A DNA stretch of 64,000 nucleotides from contig MNCI01009030.1 of the NCBI GenBank assembly GCA_015680685.1, positions 11,656 through 75,655 of the forward strand, read 5' to 3'. This DNA comes from Gnetum montanum. Its lineage: Eukaryota > Streptophyta > Gnetopsida > Gnetales > Gnetaceae. The translations under genes and the position numbers were made by a program. Below the pieces are notes generated by a model. That model was not told the origin of the DNA. It saw only the letters and a program-made list of their open reading frames with translations, and made no database searches. Shown piece after piece: positions 1 through 11,166 of the stretch (positions are counted from its first letter, which is position 1; every line of letters begins with the position of its first letter).

Positions 1-343
1 TACACATCCGTAGATGTTCGTAATCAAGTCATACTCGTGCGCACTAGGAAAGCAATAAATAAAAATAAAATAAAACCATGTACTGCAAGGTTTATCCAAT
101 CAAGTTCATCTTTATTGCTGTACACAACTTGTGTTCAGGTTACAAAGTTGCTTGAATAAAGAGTCATTCACTCTAGGACTCCTACTGTGGGCACATGGGA
201 AAAATTCTAACTCTGGAGTGTTCAAACTACCAGAGCTTCACTACTTCTAGCCAGGATTGGGAAATAAGGGGAGTGTTGCCTCTTATTTATAGATATGGCG
301 GCGGACTGCGATATCGCGGCACAGTGCATGTCGCATCTCATCA
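1..343 (-). mobile_element. LTR fragment, Athila-like, subfamily a
   Basis: This is the right-hand part of an LTR that begins before the window. It matches the 5' LTR of element 5 (38459-39433): a poly(A) signal (TTTATT on +, AATAAA on -) near 111, a TATA box read on the minus strand (CTTATTTATAG on +) near 283, one GATATC palindrome near 310, and the terminus CTCATCA at 337-343. The neighbouring LTR at 404 belongs to another subfamily, so the two are not an LTR pair. Confidence 0.75.
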
Positions 344-384
344 GTGACCTTGTATGATATAACTAATCTAGATAACTAGCACCA

Positions 385-402
385 TCCTCGGCAACAATGC
401 CA
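385..402 (-). other. Degenerate primer-binding site, tRNA-Asp type
   Basis: On the plus strand these 18 bases are a mutated form of the 3' end of plant tRNA-Asp, best preserved at 38440-38457. They lie one base left of the LTR that starts at 404. That is where the PBS of a minus-strand element should be. Confidence 0.6.
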
Positions 403-403
403 A

Positions 404-1249
404 TGATGAGTGGTGAGGTACCCCCTACACTCAACCATACGAATATAAGCGATTCACACACGATTCGGTCTAACTTCATAGATGAACTAGTTGTGGTATC
501 TAGACAGTTACTTGTAGATCATAGTTCACTATTTTCCCACCTGGACTAGTATTAGCTTTGTCATGTATAGTTTAGTCCAGAGTGAGTGTATGATGTGTTC
601 CTACACTAATGCTACTCCTGGGTATGATGGGAAAAAATATCAACTAAGCTAGGAGACAGAGGATGAGAGAGAATCTAAACTAGCCTAAGTGCAATGAGCA
701 TCCATTCCTTAATCATCCGTACACATTTTGGACCTCATGCACGACCACCACTGGGATTACCAAGTGCATGGCCCAGTAGTCACACTTAAATGCTCATGGT
801 TAATTTGTACTCATTCCGCATTACTAGGAGATAAGGGTAGAGAGATATTAACTAAGAAAGCAATAAATAACAATAACAATTAAATAATTAAGCTAAGTGG
901 ATGCTACAATGATGAAGTAATCTCGATCTTTATTGCTGGTCATGTGCATGTCCAAGTACGTCACACTCGAATAAGGATGTCGTACAATTACAATCATCAC
1001 ACTGCGGGCATGCACTAGGGGAAAGGGTTGAGAGGAAATACTGACAAAAAGTTCCTACCTTAATGCTAAAACTAGAAAACTTAAACCTCAAAACTTAAAA
1101 ATTAAGACTCTTACTAAATTTTCCTGCCTCTTATTTATAGATGAGGAGATAGGCTGAGATATCGCATACACAATATCACGTCTAGGCTGTGATATCGTGT
1201 ACATGATATCATGGGTGTGATATCATGGCCAACAATTCATGACTCATCA
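404..1249 (-). mobile_element. LTR, Athila-like, subfamily b
   Basis: The 846-bp LTR starts TGATGAG and ends CTCATCA. It resembles the LTRs at 26713 and 27129, sharing the block near 930 around the AATAAA signal. A minus-strand TATA box lies near 1130, and several GATATC motifs lie between the TATA box and the terminus (1155-1230). With a PBS to its left it should be a 5' LTR, but its internal region is gone: only about 40 bp separate the PBS from LTR fragment 1-343. Confidence 0.75.
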
Positions 1250-2874
1250 GTAATCCTAGTAATAGTTACATAAACCCAAGATGTGTATGGCAAGCCAAGA
1301 CCAGTTGCTCATCGTCGTAGGCTAGAGTAGATTTATATTTCTATTATTACTTAGATTTATATTTTTACTTTTAATTCTCATTATGTTTGTACTTAGGAGT
1401 ACTATGAGCCCACAACATCAATATATCATATGCCTCACTAAGAGTTAAACCATACACATGCACTTTACAAACTCAAAGTGAGAAGACAATGATCATGAAC
1501 CTACTATCAACTTCTACCATATTTACATTGTTCATCCATGGATTACAATCTGGTTGCATGCATGCACTCATCACTTGTATGGTGGAGTTTTAAGATACCC
1601 TACTACTCATCAACTGGTAAATCTAGCAAGTATGGAGGAGGTGTATTAGTTGGTATTGAAAGTAGAGAAAACTTTTCCAAAAAAAAAAAAGCAAAGTAAT
1701 TCTAAGTAAGAAAATTTAGTTAAGGGAAAGTAGAGTATCCACCAACCATGATAAAGCATCACCACATGGTGAAAGAATAAAATCCCAACAAGAAGAATGC
1801 TTTTCACATATCAACTATAGAAGAGTTGACTATGGTTTCAATGATGAGAGAGGAGCATATAGTTATGTTAGTCATGGTAATAACAAAAGCAATGCATAAG
1901 GCAATTTGTAGTTTTCTAACTCATGTTATCACTTTAAAGAGATTGACTAAAAATCTATATAAATTGTCTAGCAAGGACTAGGGCTTAAAATTATTACACT
2001 TCACCACCAACCACTAACCAACTAAATGATGTGGCAAGCTACTTATGAGTAAAGGCATTAGTGAAGGCTTAATGAAAATAAGGTACAACCACATAGATTT
2101 ATACATAGATGATGCTAAAATCTATTATCATGAACGCCACTTCAAAATCAAACTTGGATAAGAGGAGGGGTTTTCTAATAGTTAATATTAGGTGTAATAA
2201 TAAAAATAGTGCAACCTATTTTTGATAATACTACTTTGGATAATCTAGTTTCTAGATTTATAGTTGAGGAACTATAGTTATCTACCCATTCGTATTCAAA
2301 ACTATAGATAACTAGTTGGTTGGATCAAAGTACCAATCATTAAATCATACAATAATATCTGGTTAGTTTTTGAGTGGGAAACTTTTTTATCATTCCCATG
2401 GATTCTTACCATATCATTTTAGTCAAACCATGGCAATATTATCAACATGCCATTATTGATTCATAGTGTAACATTGTCACTATGAGAAAGGATACATTGA
2501 GTTTTCACTTACATAGTGACAAGTCTAAGAAGACAGTAATCAATCAACCACCACTAATGAAAATGATTTATGTGGTAAAAAAAATAAAATATGGTTCAAA
2601 CTATCAAATAGAGGAGGCATATGCTATTTCAGTGACATTGAGTTCAAATCTGAAAGTTGGATAGACATAGCCATAAGATTAGAAGTAGTTGTAGTAGTTG
2701 GAAAATATAACAATAGATGATTGTGAGAAGGATTATCACCAAACTTGTTAATGAGATAAGTGGAAGAGATATTGATGCAAGATAATTATAACAAGGTAGT
2801 AGATGTTATCAACCATTAGAATATGCTAGTTAGTGAGATTATTATATAGGAGTTAAAAGCTAAAATTTTGAATT
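1250..2874. other. No gene recognised; AT-rich repeat-like DNA
   Basis: AT-rich sequence with only short, unconvincing reading frames. I see no protein motif, RNA gene or clear terminal repeat. The sequence just right of the LTR has no recognisable partner, so no target duplication can be assigned. Confidence 0.5.
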
Positions 2875-4597
2875 TGTGGAATTTTAAGTGCAAATAGAAG
2901 CTGATCTTGATTATTTTCTTTTTCTTAGCAGAGATGTTTCAAAGATATCTACTAATTCTAGAAAGATATTTTTAGAGTTTAAAGACATCTTTTGATATTG
3001 GGAGAGATGTCTTGAAGATACAAGATGTTTATATAGATGTCTTCTAATTTTTCTTTAAAATTCAAGAGGTTGTAACTTTTTCATTTCTCAAAGTTTTGAG
3101 TTATTCTTGGGCTCGATAGAAACCTTTTAAAAACGTATATCTATTTGTAAAATCTCAAATTAATTTGATGTCATTTCATTGGTTAGATATGGATTGAAAA
3201 AATTCCTCTTAAAAATAACTCTTGACCTTCTTAATATTGGTAAATTAATGAGTTCATGAAAGTTGTTACTTTTTTCACTTAATTTGCTTAATTTTCTTAT
3301 GTTTTTTCTTTTTCTCAATTTAATCCTCCTTGTATAAATAGAAGAAATAGTTGTTGTTAGAGTAATTCATACTTCATGAATGTAACTTAAGTTATATCAT
3401 TAATATAGTAACAAGTTGTAAGTCACCTTACTCTTTTGTAACGTCTATCAATTAACAAGCCTTATGAATTTGTAAAGATTTAAAGTCATGTCAAGTAAAA
3501 GTAAGTTGCGCCTTTCAATATCGAATTAAAGTCTTGTTAGAGTTAGCTATAAAGTGTACTTGTGAAGAATCAAGTGTTGAAGTTCATCAATTACTATTTG
3601 AAATAACTAATACAACCAAAAGATCATGAAATTTTAGGAACAAAATTAAAGATATACATTTTATAACTTTAATATTCATTGATTATTACAAAGTTCCAAA
3701 GAATTACCTAAAACTATTTTGACCATAACTTATCTATTTCCCTTCATATGATCCTTATGTAGTACAATTTATCAACCTCCTCCTAATAGAAATGGATTTG
3801 AACCATAATATACCTTTTGGAAACAAGTTTGCCCATTCAATTTAAAGTATGGAATTTTAAAGGGTACTTAAAGCTAAAATCAATTACATCCACCTATCAA
3901 ATACTAATATTTGATTTTTTGATAAAAAAAAAACTTTGGACTTGTAAGTCCAATTTGCATTATTTTCAACATTTTTTAATAAGAAAACATAAAAAAACCA
4001 TCTTAAGATTTTTTTTCTTATAATGAGAAAAATCAATAGTGCAGTTTTCATGCATCCTACTCTCCGACATTCCTTTGTTGAAAGGTTAATGGGAAGTATG
4101 ATTGTCATTGGTCTTCATACTTCAACTAATTTCCAATCTTCTCGGTAATCATCTTAATGTTACAAATCCTCTTTTATGCTTATGGTAGGCAATTTCTTCA
4201 TGTTTTATGACCTTTTTTAAAGTGACCCTTCTTTTAACATTATGAAGGTATTTTCTTGTTGATTGATTTTTTTTAAAACTCTCATTTATGCATTTTGGAA
4301 TTAATTCTTCATGCTTCATGAATTTTTAAGATTCCTTGCTTTTGTCATCATAGAGGTATTTTCTTTATGTTGCATGAATTTTTTGACAGACCCTCCGTTA
4401 GGTATTCAAGTTCTTGATTGTGGGAATTCTTCATCATCAAGATTATTTTCAACATTATATCATGAAATTAATCATCATCAAGATTTTTTTCAACCTTGGT
4501 TCATCAAAATTTTCATCATCAAGATTGTTCCAACTTTAACTCATCCAATTCTTTAATTGTTTGATTGTGAATTGAAATTGGTGATTTGATACCACTT
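2875..4597. repeat. Tandem repeat, copy 1 of 3
   Basis: About 1.7 kb, aligning along its length with 4598-5651 plus 19585-19970 and with 19971-20860. Shared landmarks are the start (TGTGGAATTTTAAG here, TGTTGGATTTTAAG in copy 3), a block of repeated AGATGTCTT-like motifs near 2930-3030, a TATAAATAG-containing block near 3338, a block near 3840-3920, and a CATCATCAAGATT-rich end near 4430-4530. No long conserved reading frame. It may be a decayed LTR element amplified in tandem, because PBS-like sequence precedes copies 2 and 3. Confidence 0.65.
4583..4597 (-). other. PBS-like site (initiator Met-tRNA type) at repeat junction
   Basis: TTTGATACCACTT followed by TGTTAG. On the minus strand this reads as an LTR terminus, a short spacer, then a TGGTATCA-like primer site complementary to initiator tRNA-Met, as in many plant LTR elements. 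A similar junction lies at 19957-19970, suggesting the tandem repeat derives from an LTR element. Confidence 0.4.
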
Positions 4598-5651
4598 TGT
4601 TAGATTTTGAATACAACAGAAGCTAATATTAATTGGTTTCTTGTTTTTAGGAAAGATGACTTTTAATTCAAATATTTCTATTAATTCTAAGAAGATGTGT
4701 TTATGTATTAAGAGAGACATCTTAAAGATGCAAGACATCTATATAGATGTTTTTTTATTTTTCTTCAAAATTTAGAAGATTCTAACTTCTTCATTACTAA
4801 GAATTTGAGGTTGATTTTAGGCACGTTGAAAAGCTCTTTAAAAGACCTATTCTCATGTAAAATTTTAAATCAATTGGATGCCATATCACTAGTTAGATAT
4901 AATTTGGAAAAATACTTCTTAAAATTGACTCTTCATCTTCTTCATGTTGATAAATTAATGAGTTGATGAGAGATGTAATAAAATTTATGAGAAGATAATG
5001 AATATGTTGATGGTGAGTGATGATGAGAATGTTGATGTGAATAAAGCAGAGAGAATAATGAGAGTTATGAGATAGAGATAGGTAAAAAGAATTGATGTGA
5101 GTTTATGAGAATTGATTATCTAATTTATTAATTTTCAAAAATTTTAAAATACATAATAATCTAATGGTTTCTCATCAACGAAACCATCCAATACTTCATT
5201 CATTAAAACTTCCCTCTATTGATTTCAATATCGTTCCTCATACAAATGGAAGAAATAACCTCTTATATAAATAGAATGGGAACATGATACATCTTTTAAG
5301 GATAAGTTTGCCTTATTTATTCATTTCAAAATATGAAATTTTAAAAGGTATTTGGGACTAAAATCAATTACTTTTTCTCATCAAATAATAATATGTGGTT
5401 TTTTGTTAAAATAAACTTTTGAACTTCCTAGTCTAGTTTAGATTATTTTTAGAAAGAAAACATAAAAAAATCCATAAGGTTTTTCCTTAAAATGAGAAAA
5501 AATCATTAATGCACTTTCCATGCATTTTACGTTCCAGTAATCCCTTACTTAGGGGATAATGGGAAGTGTAATCATTATTGATCTTCATGATTTAACCAAT
5601 AATCAATCTTGTTAATCATCTTGATTATACAAATGTTTCTTTATGCATATT
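4598..5651. repeat. Tandem repeat, copy 2, left part
   Basis: Starts TGTTAGATTTT and aligns with copies 1 and 3. It is cut at 5651 by element 1 and resumes at 19585. The duplicated target ATATT ends this part (5647-5651). The block near 5303-5400 matches 3831-3920 and 20690-20790. Confidence 0.65.
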
Positions 5652-6426
5652 TGATGAGTGGCGAGGTACGCCTACACTCAACCATACAAATACAAGCGTC
5701 TCACGCGCAATCCAGTCGAACTCCAAGGACTAAGTGCTTACATGCCTTAATGGAACACTCAGGGTTAATCAATTGTTATCTTCCCAAACTTACTTGAATT
5801 TTCATGGTTGTATGGTAAAGTAAGCTTGAGGTATATGATTTTTATAACTTTTATCTTTTTGATGTCTTATGCTAATAAGGGAAAGGGAAAGAGAACTAAG
5901 TGACTAACTTTCATTAACTATTCACTAACTAAGTTCTAATAGTTCCTAACACCAGTATCCATTCCCACTTGCCAAACACATCCTAAACCAGTGCAACGCT
6001 ACTGGGATTACCAAACGCTAATCATTAATGGGTTACCAAGCGCTACACGCATGTTCGAAGTGGTCGTACTAAGTGTACTGAACTAAGAGGATCGAAGGTT
6101 GAGAGAGAGATTAATTAACTAGGAAAGCGTTAAACATTCAATCAATAATTAACTTAATTTGTATGCTATAAGGTTTATCATAAAGTTTGTCTTTATTTCC
6201 ATACACAAATGTATGCTCAGGTACAATTTGCTCAAATAAAGATCCGTTCACTCTATGACTCCTACTGCGAGCACACAGAAATTATTCTAACTCTGGAATG
6301 GTAAAACTGCAAGAGTTTGGCTAAGGTCTAAGTCTAACTATCAGGAACAAAGGGTGCCACCTCTTATTTATAGAAGATGAGGTAGGATGCAATATCATGT
6401 GGAGGATGCGATATCGCAGCTCATCA
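5652..6426 (-). repeat. Element 1, 3' LTR
   Basis: 775 bp, TGATGAG to CTCATCA, paired with 18799-19579. It contains the minus-strand AATAAA signal near 6190, a TATA box (CTCTTATTTATAG on +) near 6361, and GATATC/AATATC motifs at 6390-6418. Confidence 0.85.
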
Positions 6427-8474
6427 TACCCCCATGACTAAATGAAAACTTGTCCTTGAGTTCCTTACAAAATATTAGGAAGGTATGGGATTATTGGCTT
6501 GAATGACACTAATGGTGAATGGGTGACATGTGAACGGACCAACATTACAATACATGGCAACATTAGTGTTCATGACTACAAGAATGAACACTATGCACAT
6601 TTGACATCTGGCCTTATTTGGCAGCTAAGAGAGGAGAGAGAGAGAAAAGGAGAAGACGTGCTGCTACCGATGCCAAGATTACATCTTCCATTGTTCATTC
6701 ATAAGCGCACCATCAATCTTGTTGCTTGCATAATCGTTCCATCACTAGTCCATCCTAAGTGTTTCCTCCAGGTCTAGTCCATTGCTATATGATTGCCATT
6801 TGCACACACAACACAGTCACATATGAGCAAGCATAAGTAAGTCATAATACAGTTGATACCTTGCATCGGTGTAAGGTCCATTGGCTGAGTTGTGATATGG
6901 CTAATACAGATTCTAGAGATATAACACTAGTGACTACCCAAGGTGTAGGGGTTAGGAGAAAATTGAAAAAGTTGGACCAGGACCCCCATGACTAAGAGCG
7001 ATCCTCCAGTAGCGATAGAATGGAAAAAGATAAGGAATAAGAAAGATGGAGAGAAATAAACACTGGTAACACTAATAAAATGGATGTCAAAAGTGGGAAT
7101 GAACAAAACAAATGTTAATTGCAGAAATGTTTAAGGGAAAGAAGTTAACTGATGCACCAAATAGGAATGCCAGTGGGTCCTCCCCAAAGCAGGCTCATGC
7201 CCGTTATGCCCTAACAAACCCACATTCAAAGAGTCCGTAGGATCTGGAAATGTCATTCGAAAGTAAGAGTTAAAGTCTTAACCACAAGAATTTATCAAAA
7301 AGAAAAAAATGCATCAACCAAAATATAGACGACTGATACAATCGGCAATGAGGTGGAAAATGGAGAAAGAATGATGGGAAGAAGAGAATGGAATGGAGTC
7401 CCAAGAACAAGGTGGTGTACAGCCCTTTGTGTATTAATGGTTAATGTGACTTAGTAGATCTCATTCCAAATCCAGCCTCAAATAATCCACATGTAGTGAC
7501 TTCGCATTAATACATTTGGCCAATCCATCCACTTGAAATAACAGAAATGCTTTCACCAAAGAGTCACTACCATTTCGACGGGATGAGAAAGGAAAAAGTA
7601 GGAAGCGAGAAAGGGCCTTACTTAGAGGGAACATGCTTGTTTAGTTCCATAATCAGTGCTTGTAGCCTAGATGGTTAATTTGTCTAAGGGGTGTGCTTTG
7701 AATTCTCATAGAGGTTTTTTTTTTCTTTGCATGAGAACCACACCATGCAAAGACTTATTATTTTTATTAGCTCAGCTTCCCAATAATGGAGCAATGTCAG
7801 AATGGTAAGGAAAACTCAAGAAGAAAACATCCAAGCACCTAAGAGAATGGCCAACACAAATGCATCAAATCCCCTTGAAGTCACATCCTTTTCAGTCCTT
7901 GAGTCCTTCCTCAGTTTGAGAAATGCACCAATTCATTAATAATTTTATTATGAAGAAAGGGACCATACAATTCCAAGCTAAGAGAGACCATAGAAATTTA
8001 TGAATGCATGGATGACATGGACTCATTGTTTGTTATACCAAAAGAACCATACCTTAGTATCAACATTGTAACTCTAAGGTAAAAACCAAACATTAGCAAT
8101 CAATAAAATACAATTCATACCACCATCAGGAGCACTTATTAGGTGATGAACCTAACAAAACAAACAAACACATAAAGAAATAAAAAAGTATAAACAATGT
8201 TGCAAAAAAAATTTATATAAATTTATAAAACAAAAATGTGTAAAACAAAAACTTAAAAAGGAACTGAGGACCTCAAATGATTAGTAAAGGTTGCCATCTC
8301 CCCCATGACTAAGTTGGAAGGAGGAGATCTGACGAACTTGCTCTAGTGCATCTATGCTTTTGACGTGAGCACAATTTATTCCCTCAATGAGTTCCATGTA
8401 CATTAGTAAGTTGCTCTCTTGATCAGCTATCAACCACTGGCTATCTCTTTGTCCTATGGCTGTTGCATATAGGC
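6427..8474 (-). other. Element 1, conserved 3' internal region without pol
   Basis: About 2 kb between the protease and the 3' LTR, alignable with 11167-13467 and 33236-35215. Landmarks are the polypurine tract at its left edge, a block near 7170-7210 (GGGTCCTCCCCAAAGCAGGC) and a pyrimidine tract near 7718. It has no long reading frame except a short conserved one at about 6640-6815 (minus). In a complete Athila element this interval would hold RT, RNase H and integrase. Confidence 0.7.
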
Positions 8475-9270
8475 ACTTTTATGGGTTAAGGTCTTGTGCA
8501 CACCGATTGCATGCAAGCAATGCTAAACTTTGCTCAACCCCTAATCTCTGCACATAATGGCACCTTGTATCATTGTATGCGATGCATGGAACCTTCTTCT
8601 TTTCGATCTTTCCAAAAGTGTTCTCCTTAGATATCTCTAGGGAAAGATCATGGATTCCTAGGCATGCATCTATAGTACTTAGCCTTTCCCTTCCCATTAT
8701 TACTGGGAAGTTCCCTTTACCATTGTTTACTTGTATCACTAGGAAATCAGCTGGTACGACCACCCACACATTGAGGTAATGATGTCCTCCACCAGTCCCA
8801 AGGGAACAATGATGGACTAGTCAACCAGCTCTAGGCGAATATTGCTCTTCCTTAATGGAGGCAGGTTCCAAGCTTTGTACATCTCTTGTAATATTAAGTT
8901 GACTTCAGAAACTAAGTCCAGAAGAGCTTTACATGGTTCATTCCTAGCAACTTGGAGATAGATTATAGGGCTTTCAAGATCAAAGAATTTTCTGGGAAGG
9001 TGGCCCACCTTAGTCTAGTTAGTAATAGCATGTGTTAACATAACCATATGCGTTGAGCTCAGTGTTTGATTTGAAGTGAACTCTGAAGCCTTATTTGATG
9101 GAGAGGCATTTAGAGGTTCAACCACTTGTGGTTGTGAGGGCTTGGTTGGACTGTTGGTTCTGAAGAAATGTCTTTTCTTCATAAGGTTGTTAGAACCAAC
9201 TACAGGTTGAGAATTCATAGCCCTCTTGGCATTGCATTGTTGTCGTTGAGTAGGGAGTTCCCCTTGCATT
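8475..9270 (-). pseudogene. Element 1 retropepsin remnant
   Basis: Read on the minus strand, this encodes the end of a proline-rich linker and an aspartic protease. The flap-side block (YLQVARNEPCKALLD) is followed by EVNLILQEMYKAWNLPP, then the C-terminal block FPVIMGRERLSTIDACLGI, which corresponds to the hydrophobic-hydrophobic-G motif of retropepsins. The catalytic triad D-S-G kept in elements 2 and 5 is D-L-V here, and several frames must be joined. The product would have matured Gag; this copy cannot be active. Confidence 0.7.
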
Positions 9271-10376
9271 GCTGGAGTGGGTGGTAATGGAGCTCTCGGT
9301 GTGAGAGTTGCAGATGGATTTGGAGGATGGTATGTCTATGGGTTATCTCCCCTAGGAGAAGGAGTCCTATAATACTCCCAGGCTTCGTAGTGATGTTGTG
9401 GTGTAACATGACCAATAGAGTCACGTGGAGAGATTGGATGCTACACGTAGTAGCCATATGGATCTGGTTGCTGATAGGGGTATTGTTGCCTTGGTGGCAT
9501 CATCCCCATGACTATGGGTATTGTCACTGTTGATGTTACTCAATGGGTTGTGGTGGAGTTCCACTTGGATAATATGTTGACGGTTGGTAGAACTTCCTTG
9601 GGTTACCTTAGGGATAAGGTAATCATTGAGGTGCTTGTCATTTATTAAGTTGTGGGTTGAGTGCATACATCCTAGACTCTTGTAGATGTGAGATCACTGG
9701 GCAACATCCCTTAGGATGGTTGTATTAGCATATCTTACATCCACTATCATTGTCCATGTCTAAATCCACAACCTCAGCAATGATGGCCATTTTTCCCTTA
9801 CCCTTGTTACGTGCATTGTCCACTTCTCACTTTTTCTTTTTGTCATAGTCACTACCTCACTCCCTAGACTCCTCTACAATTTTAGGAACAATTTCAAACC
9901 TACTATCCAGGGAGTCCCAAATTTGGTCTACCTTTGCTAACACTTTTGTTGTTAATTTTTGAAGTAGCAAGGTTTTCCTATTCACCATCTCTTTGAGTGG
10001 TGACTCTTCTTCCTCCTCACAAAATCTCACTCTCCTTTTTTAGAGGGAAGGATCGTGGTTGTACTCTTCTGCACTTTCTCTCTTTTGTAGCTCACCTTCT
10101 TCTTTGGTGACTTACTCTAGCAATCTATGAATTTGATGAGACCTAAGCTTTGATAATCTTCCTTGGGCATATGTTCCAAGGGTTCTTCTTTTTTCATGCC
10201 TAAGTCCATCCACGAGATGGTGTAGTTGATCCTACTGCAAGTAACCATAACCAGGGCAACGATGTAATAGTGCATAATAGCGGCCCATGGCAGCATCTAA
10301 GGGTTCATGATTTCCATGCTTCCATCCTTGGATTTGCTTTCATAGGTTAGACACTCGAGAGTACATTTGGTACTTA
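9271..10376 (-). pseudogene. Element 1 gag remnant, C-terminal part
   Basis: Minus-strand reading shows, in order, the gag segment with a lysine/glutamate-rich coil, the zinc-knuckle-like motif near 9700-9750 (Cys-x2-Cys-x3-His-x3-Cys with a stop beside the second Cys), and a Pro/Gln/Tyr-rich linker near 9270-9510. Stops and frameshifts are frequent. The upstream half of gag lies beyond element 2 at 17457-18683. Confidence 0.65.
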
Positions 10377-10381
10377 TCATT

Positions 10382-11166
10382 TGATGAGTGGCAAGGTACC
10401 CCTACACTCAACCATATGAATACGAGCGTTACACATGCAATCTGATCGAACTCCAAGGACTAAGTGCTTACGTGCCCTAATGGAACACTTAAGGTTAATC
10501 AGTTGTTGTCTTTCCAAACTTACTCATATTTTCATGGTTGTATGGTTAAGTAAGTCTGAGGTATATGATTTTTATGTCTTTTATCTTTTTATCCCCTATG
10601 CTAAGAGGGGAAAGGGTGAAGAGACTAAGTAACTAACTTTCACTAACTAAGCTTTAATTGTCCTAGCATCAGTATCTATTCTCACTTTCTATACACACCC
10701 TGAACCAGTGCAATCCTACTAGGATTACCAAACACTATTCATTACTGGGTTACCAAGCGTAGCACACATACTCGAAGCAGTCGTACTAATTGCACTTAAC
10801 TAGGAGTTGAGGGTTGAGAGAGATTAATTATCTAAGAAAGCAGTTAAGCATTTAACATCAATTAAATTCTAATTAGCTTAGTCCATGCACTGCAAGGTTT
10901 ATTAGAAATTTCATCTTTATTTTCGTACACAAATGTGTGCTCAGGTATAATTTTCTCGAATAAAGATTTGTTCACTTTGAGACTCCTACTACAGGCTCAT
11001 GGAAATTATTCTATCTTTGGAATGGTAAAACTGCCAGAGTTTAGCTAAGGGTCTAGATCTAGATGTGGAAACAAGGGAAAACCATCTCTTATTTATAGAC
11101 AATGTTATGGGCTGCGATATCATGTATGTGATATCGCAGGGGCCGACATGATATCGCGTCCCATCA
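10382..11166 (-). repeat. Element 2, 3' LTR
   Basis: 785 bp, from TGATGAG to CCCATCA. It has a minus-strand TATA box near 11090 and GATATC motifs at 11115-11157. The partner at 16637-17451 carries additional GATATC copies. Confidence 0.85.

Noticed and set aside
3330-3350. Plus-strand TATAAATAG in the tandem repeat (also near 5271 and 20648) as a promoter
   Set aside because: Conserved among copies, but the PBS-like junctions point to the minus strand, so the orientation conflicts and no promoter is claimed.
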